This document shows, one piece after another, positions 5,747 through 6,082 of a DNA stretch of 6,082 nt; the stretch's first letter is position 1; each line of letters begins with the position of its first letter. The notes beneath the pieces are model-generated. The model worked only from the letters and a program-made list of their open reading frames with translations. It did no database searches and was not told where the DNA came from. Origin of the DNA: Maribacter sp. (GTDB taxonomy: Bacteria > Bacteroidota > Bacteroidia > Flavobacteriales > Flavobacteriaceae); the NCBI GenBank assembly GCA_018679695.1, contig JAHHKH010000050.1, positions 1 to 6,082 on the forward strand, written 5' to 3'. Both the position numbers and the translations under genes were made by a program.

Positions 5747-6082
5747 TCCGAAAAACCTTTAATGTATCCTTTCCGATTTTTGAAGAACGCTGCAAGCTTC
5801 CTGAAAATGAAGGTGCTTTTAATCCATCGCTTAAACTATCTTGCCCGCTTATTACCCGGGCTTCATCCCAAATGTCTGAATCGATGAATGATTGCAGGGT
5901 TTTAGCTCCTCCTTCAATAATAACACTTGTGATATTGTACTTGAATAGTGCATTGCATATTTCTTTGGGTAGGTTATTAGAGAAATCAATTACCACATAT
6001 TCAATAGCGGAAAGCCATCGTGATTTATCTTTAACTTGAGTTAGGACGATGGTTTTTACACTTGAATCCAAAATGTGATACC
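5739..6082 (-). CDS. ribD: Riboflavin biosynthesis protein RibD, C-terminal reductase part
   Basis: This is the 3' end of a gene that continues past the right edge; about 113 residues are visible and read ...YHILDSSVKTIVLTQ at the cut. The TTG near 6071 is internal, not a start. The segment NITSVIIEGGAKTLQSFI carries the EGGAKxxxSF motif of the RibD reductase domain, which binds NADPH and reduces the ribosylamino-pyrimidine to the ribitylamino form. DEARV and the following SDGLKAPSF region match the final strands of the same domain. The N-terminal deaminase domain with its zinc-binding His/Cys residues is expected outside the window and cannot be checked, so a reductase-only protein is possible but less likely. 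The stop overlaps the HAD start by 8 nt, making ribD the upstream member of a four-gene set. Any promoter or FMN riboswitch would lie beyond the window. Confidence 0.88.
   Translation of the reverse strand, partial: YHILDSSVKTIVLTQVKDKSRWLSAIEYVVIDFSNNLPKEICNALFKYNITSVIIEGGAKTLQSFIDSDIWDEARVISGQDSLSDGLKAPSFSGSLQRSSKIGKDTLKVFRND

Noticed and set aside
1..6082. Mobile elements, CRISPR arrays, tRNA or rRNA genes, toxin-antitoxin or defence modules
   Set aside because: No terminal inverted repeats, spaced direct repeats, RNA-gene signatures or such proteins were seen; nearly all sequence is explained by conserved housekeeping genes.

Overview
The window is AT-rich bacterial chromosome, most likely from a marine-type member of the Flavobacteriaceae (Bacteroidota). 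The basis is the style of the encoded proteins (DnaA, the RibD reductase half, the short tetrapyrrole-methylase-fold protein and the transglycosylase-like protein all read as flavobacterial), the near absence of Shine-Dalgarno sequences before well-defined starts, and a gene order recalled from that family: ribD, HAD, EamA, yigZ, thioesterase, dnaA, LMW-PTP, methyltransferase, peptidoglycan hydrolase. The genus cannot be fixed from the sequence alone.

Layout from left to right. Positions 1-384 hold the C-terminal end of a plus-strand peptidoglycan-hydrolase-like gene that enters from outside. It converges on a minus-strand set (3062 down to 441): dnaA, then a low-molecular-weight protein-tyrosine phosphatase, then a short RsmI-like SAM methyltransferase, with gaps of 9 bp. 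A strong hairpin at 409-436 serves as a shared terminator. A 208 bp region (3063-3270) separates dnaA from a divergent plus-strand acyl-CoA thioesterase (3271-3663). It carries A and T homopolymers around a small inverted repeat, and probably both promoters. The thioesterase meets, tail to tail with only 2 bp between stops, a second minus-strand set (6082 down to 3666): ribD (partial), a HAD phosphatase, an EamA/DMT permease and a YigZ/IMPACT protein. These are joined by an 8-nt overlap, a zero-gap junction and a 1-nt overlap.

Functionally, one block centres on replication initiation (dnaA) with two modifying enzymes behind it. The other begins with riboflavin biosynthesis (ribD). The gene coupled directly to ribD is a HAD phosphatase, the enzyme class that removes the phosphate from the RibD product, and the next is an EamA permease, the fold that includes the RibN riboflavin carriers. 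This makes a flavin-dedicated operon the most testable idea in the window. No mobile element, CRISPR array, tRNA, rRNA or clearly foreign segment is visible, and no wholly new system is evident. The window is conserved housekeeping chromosome with several underexplored associations.
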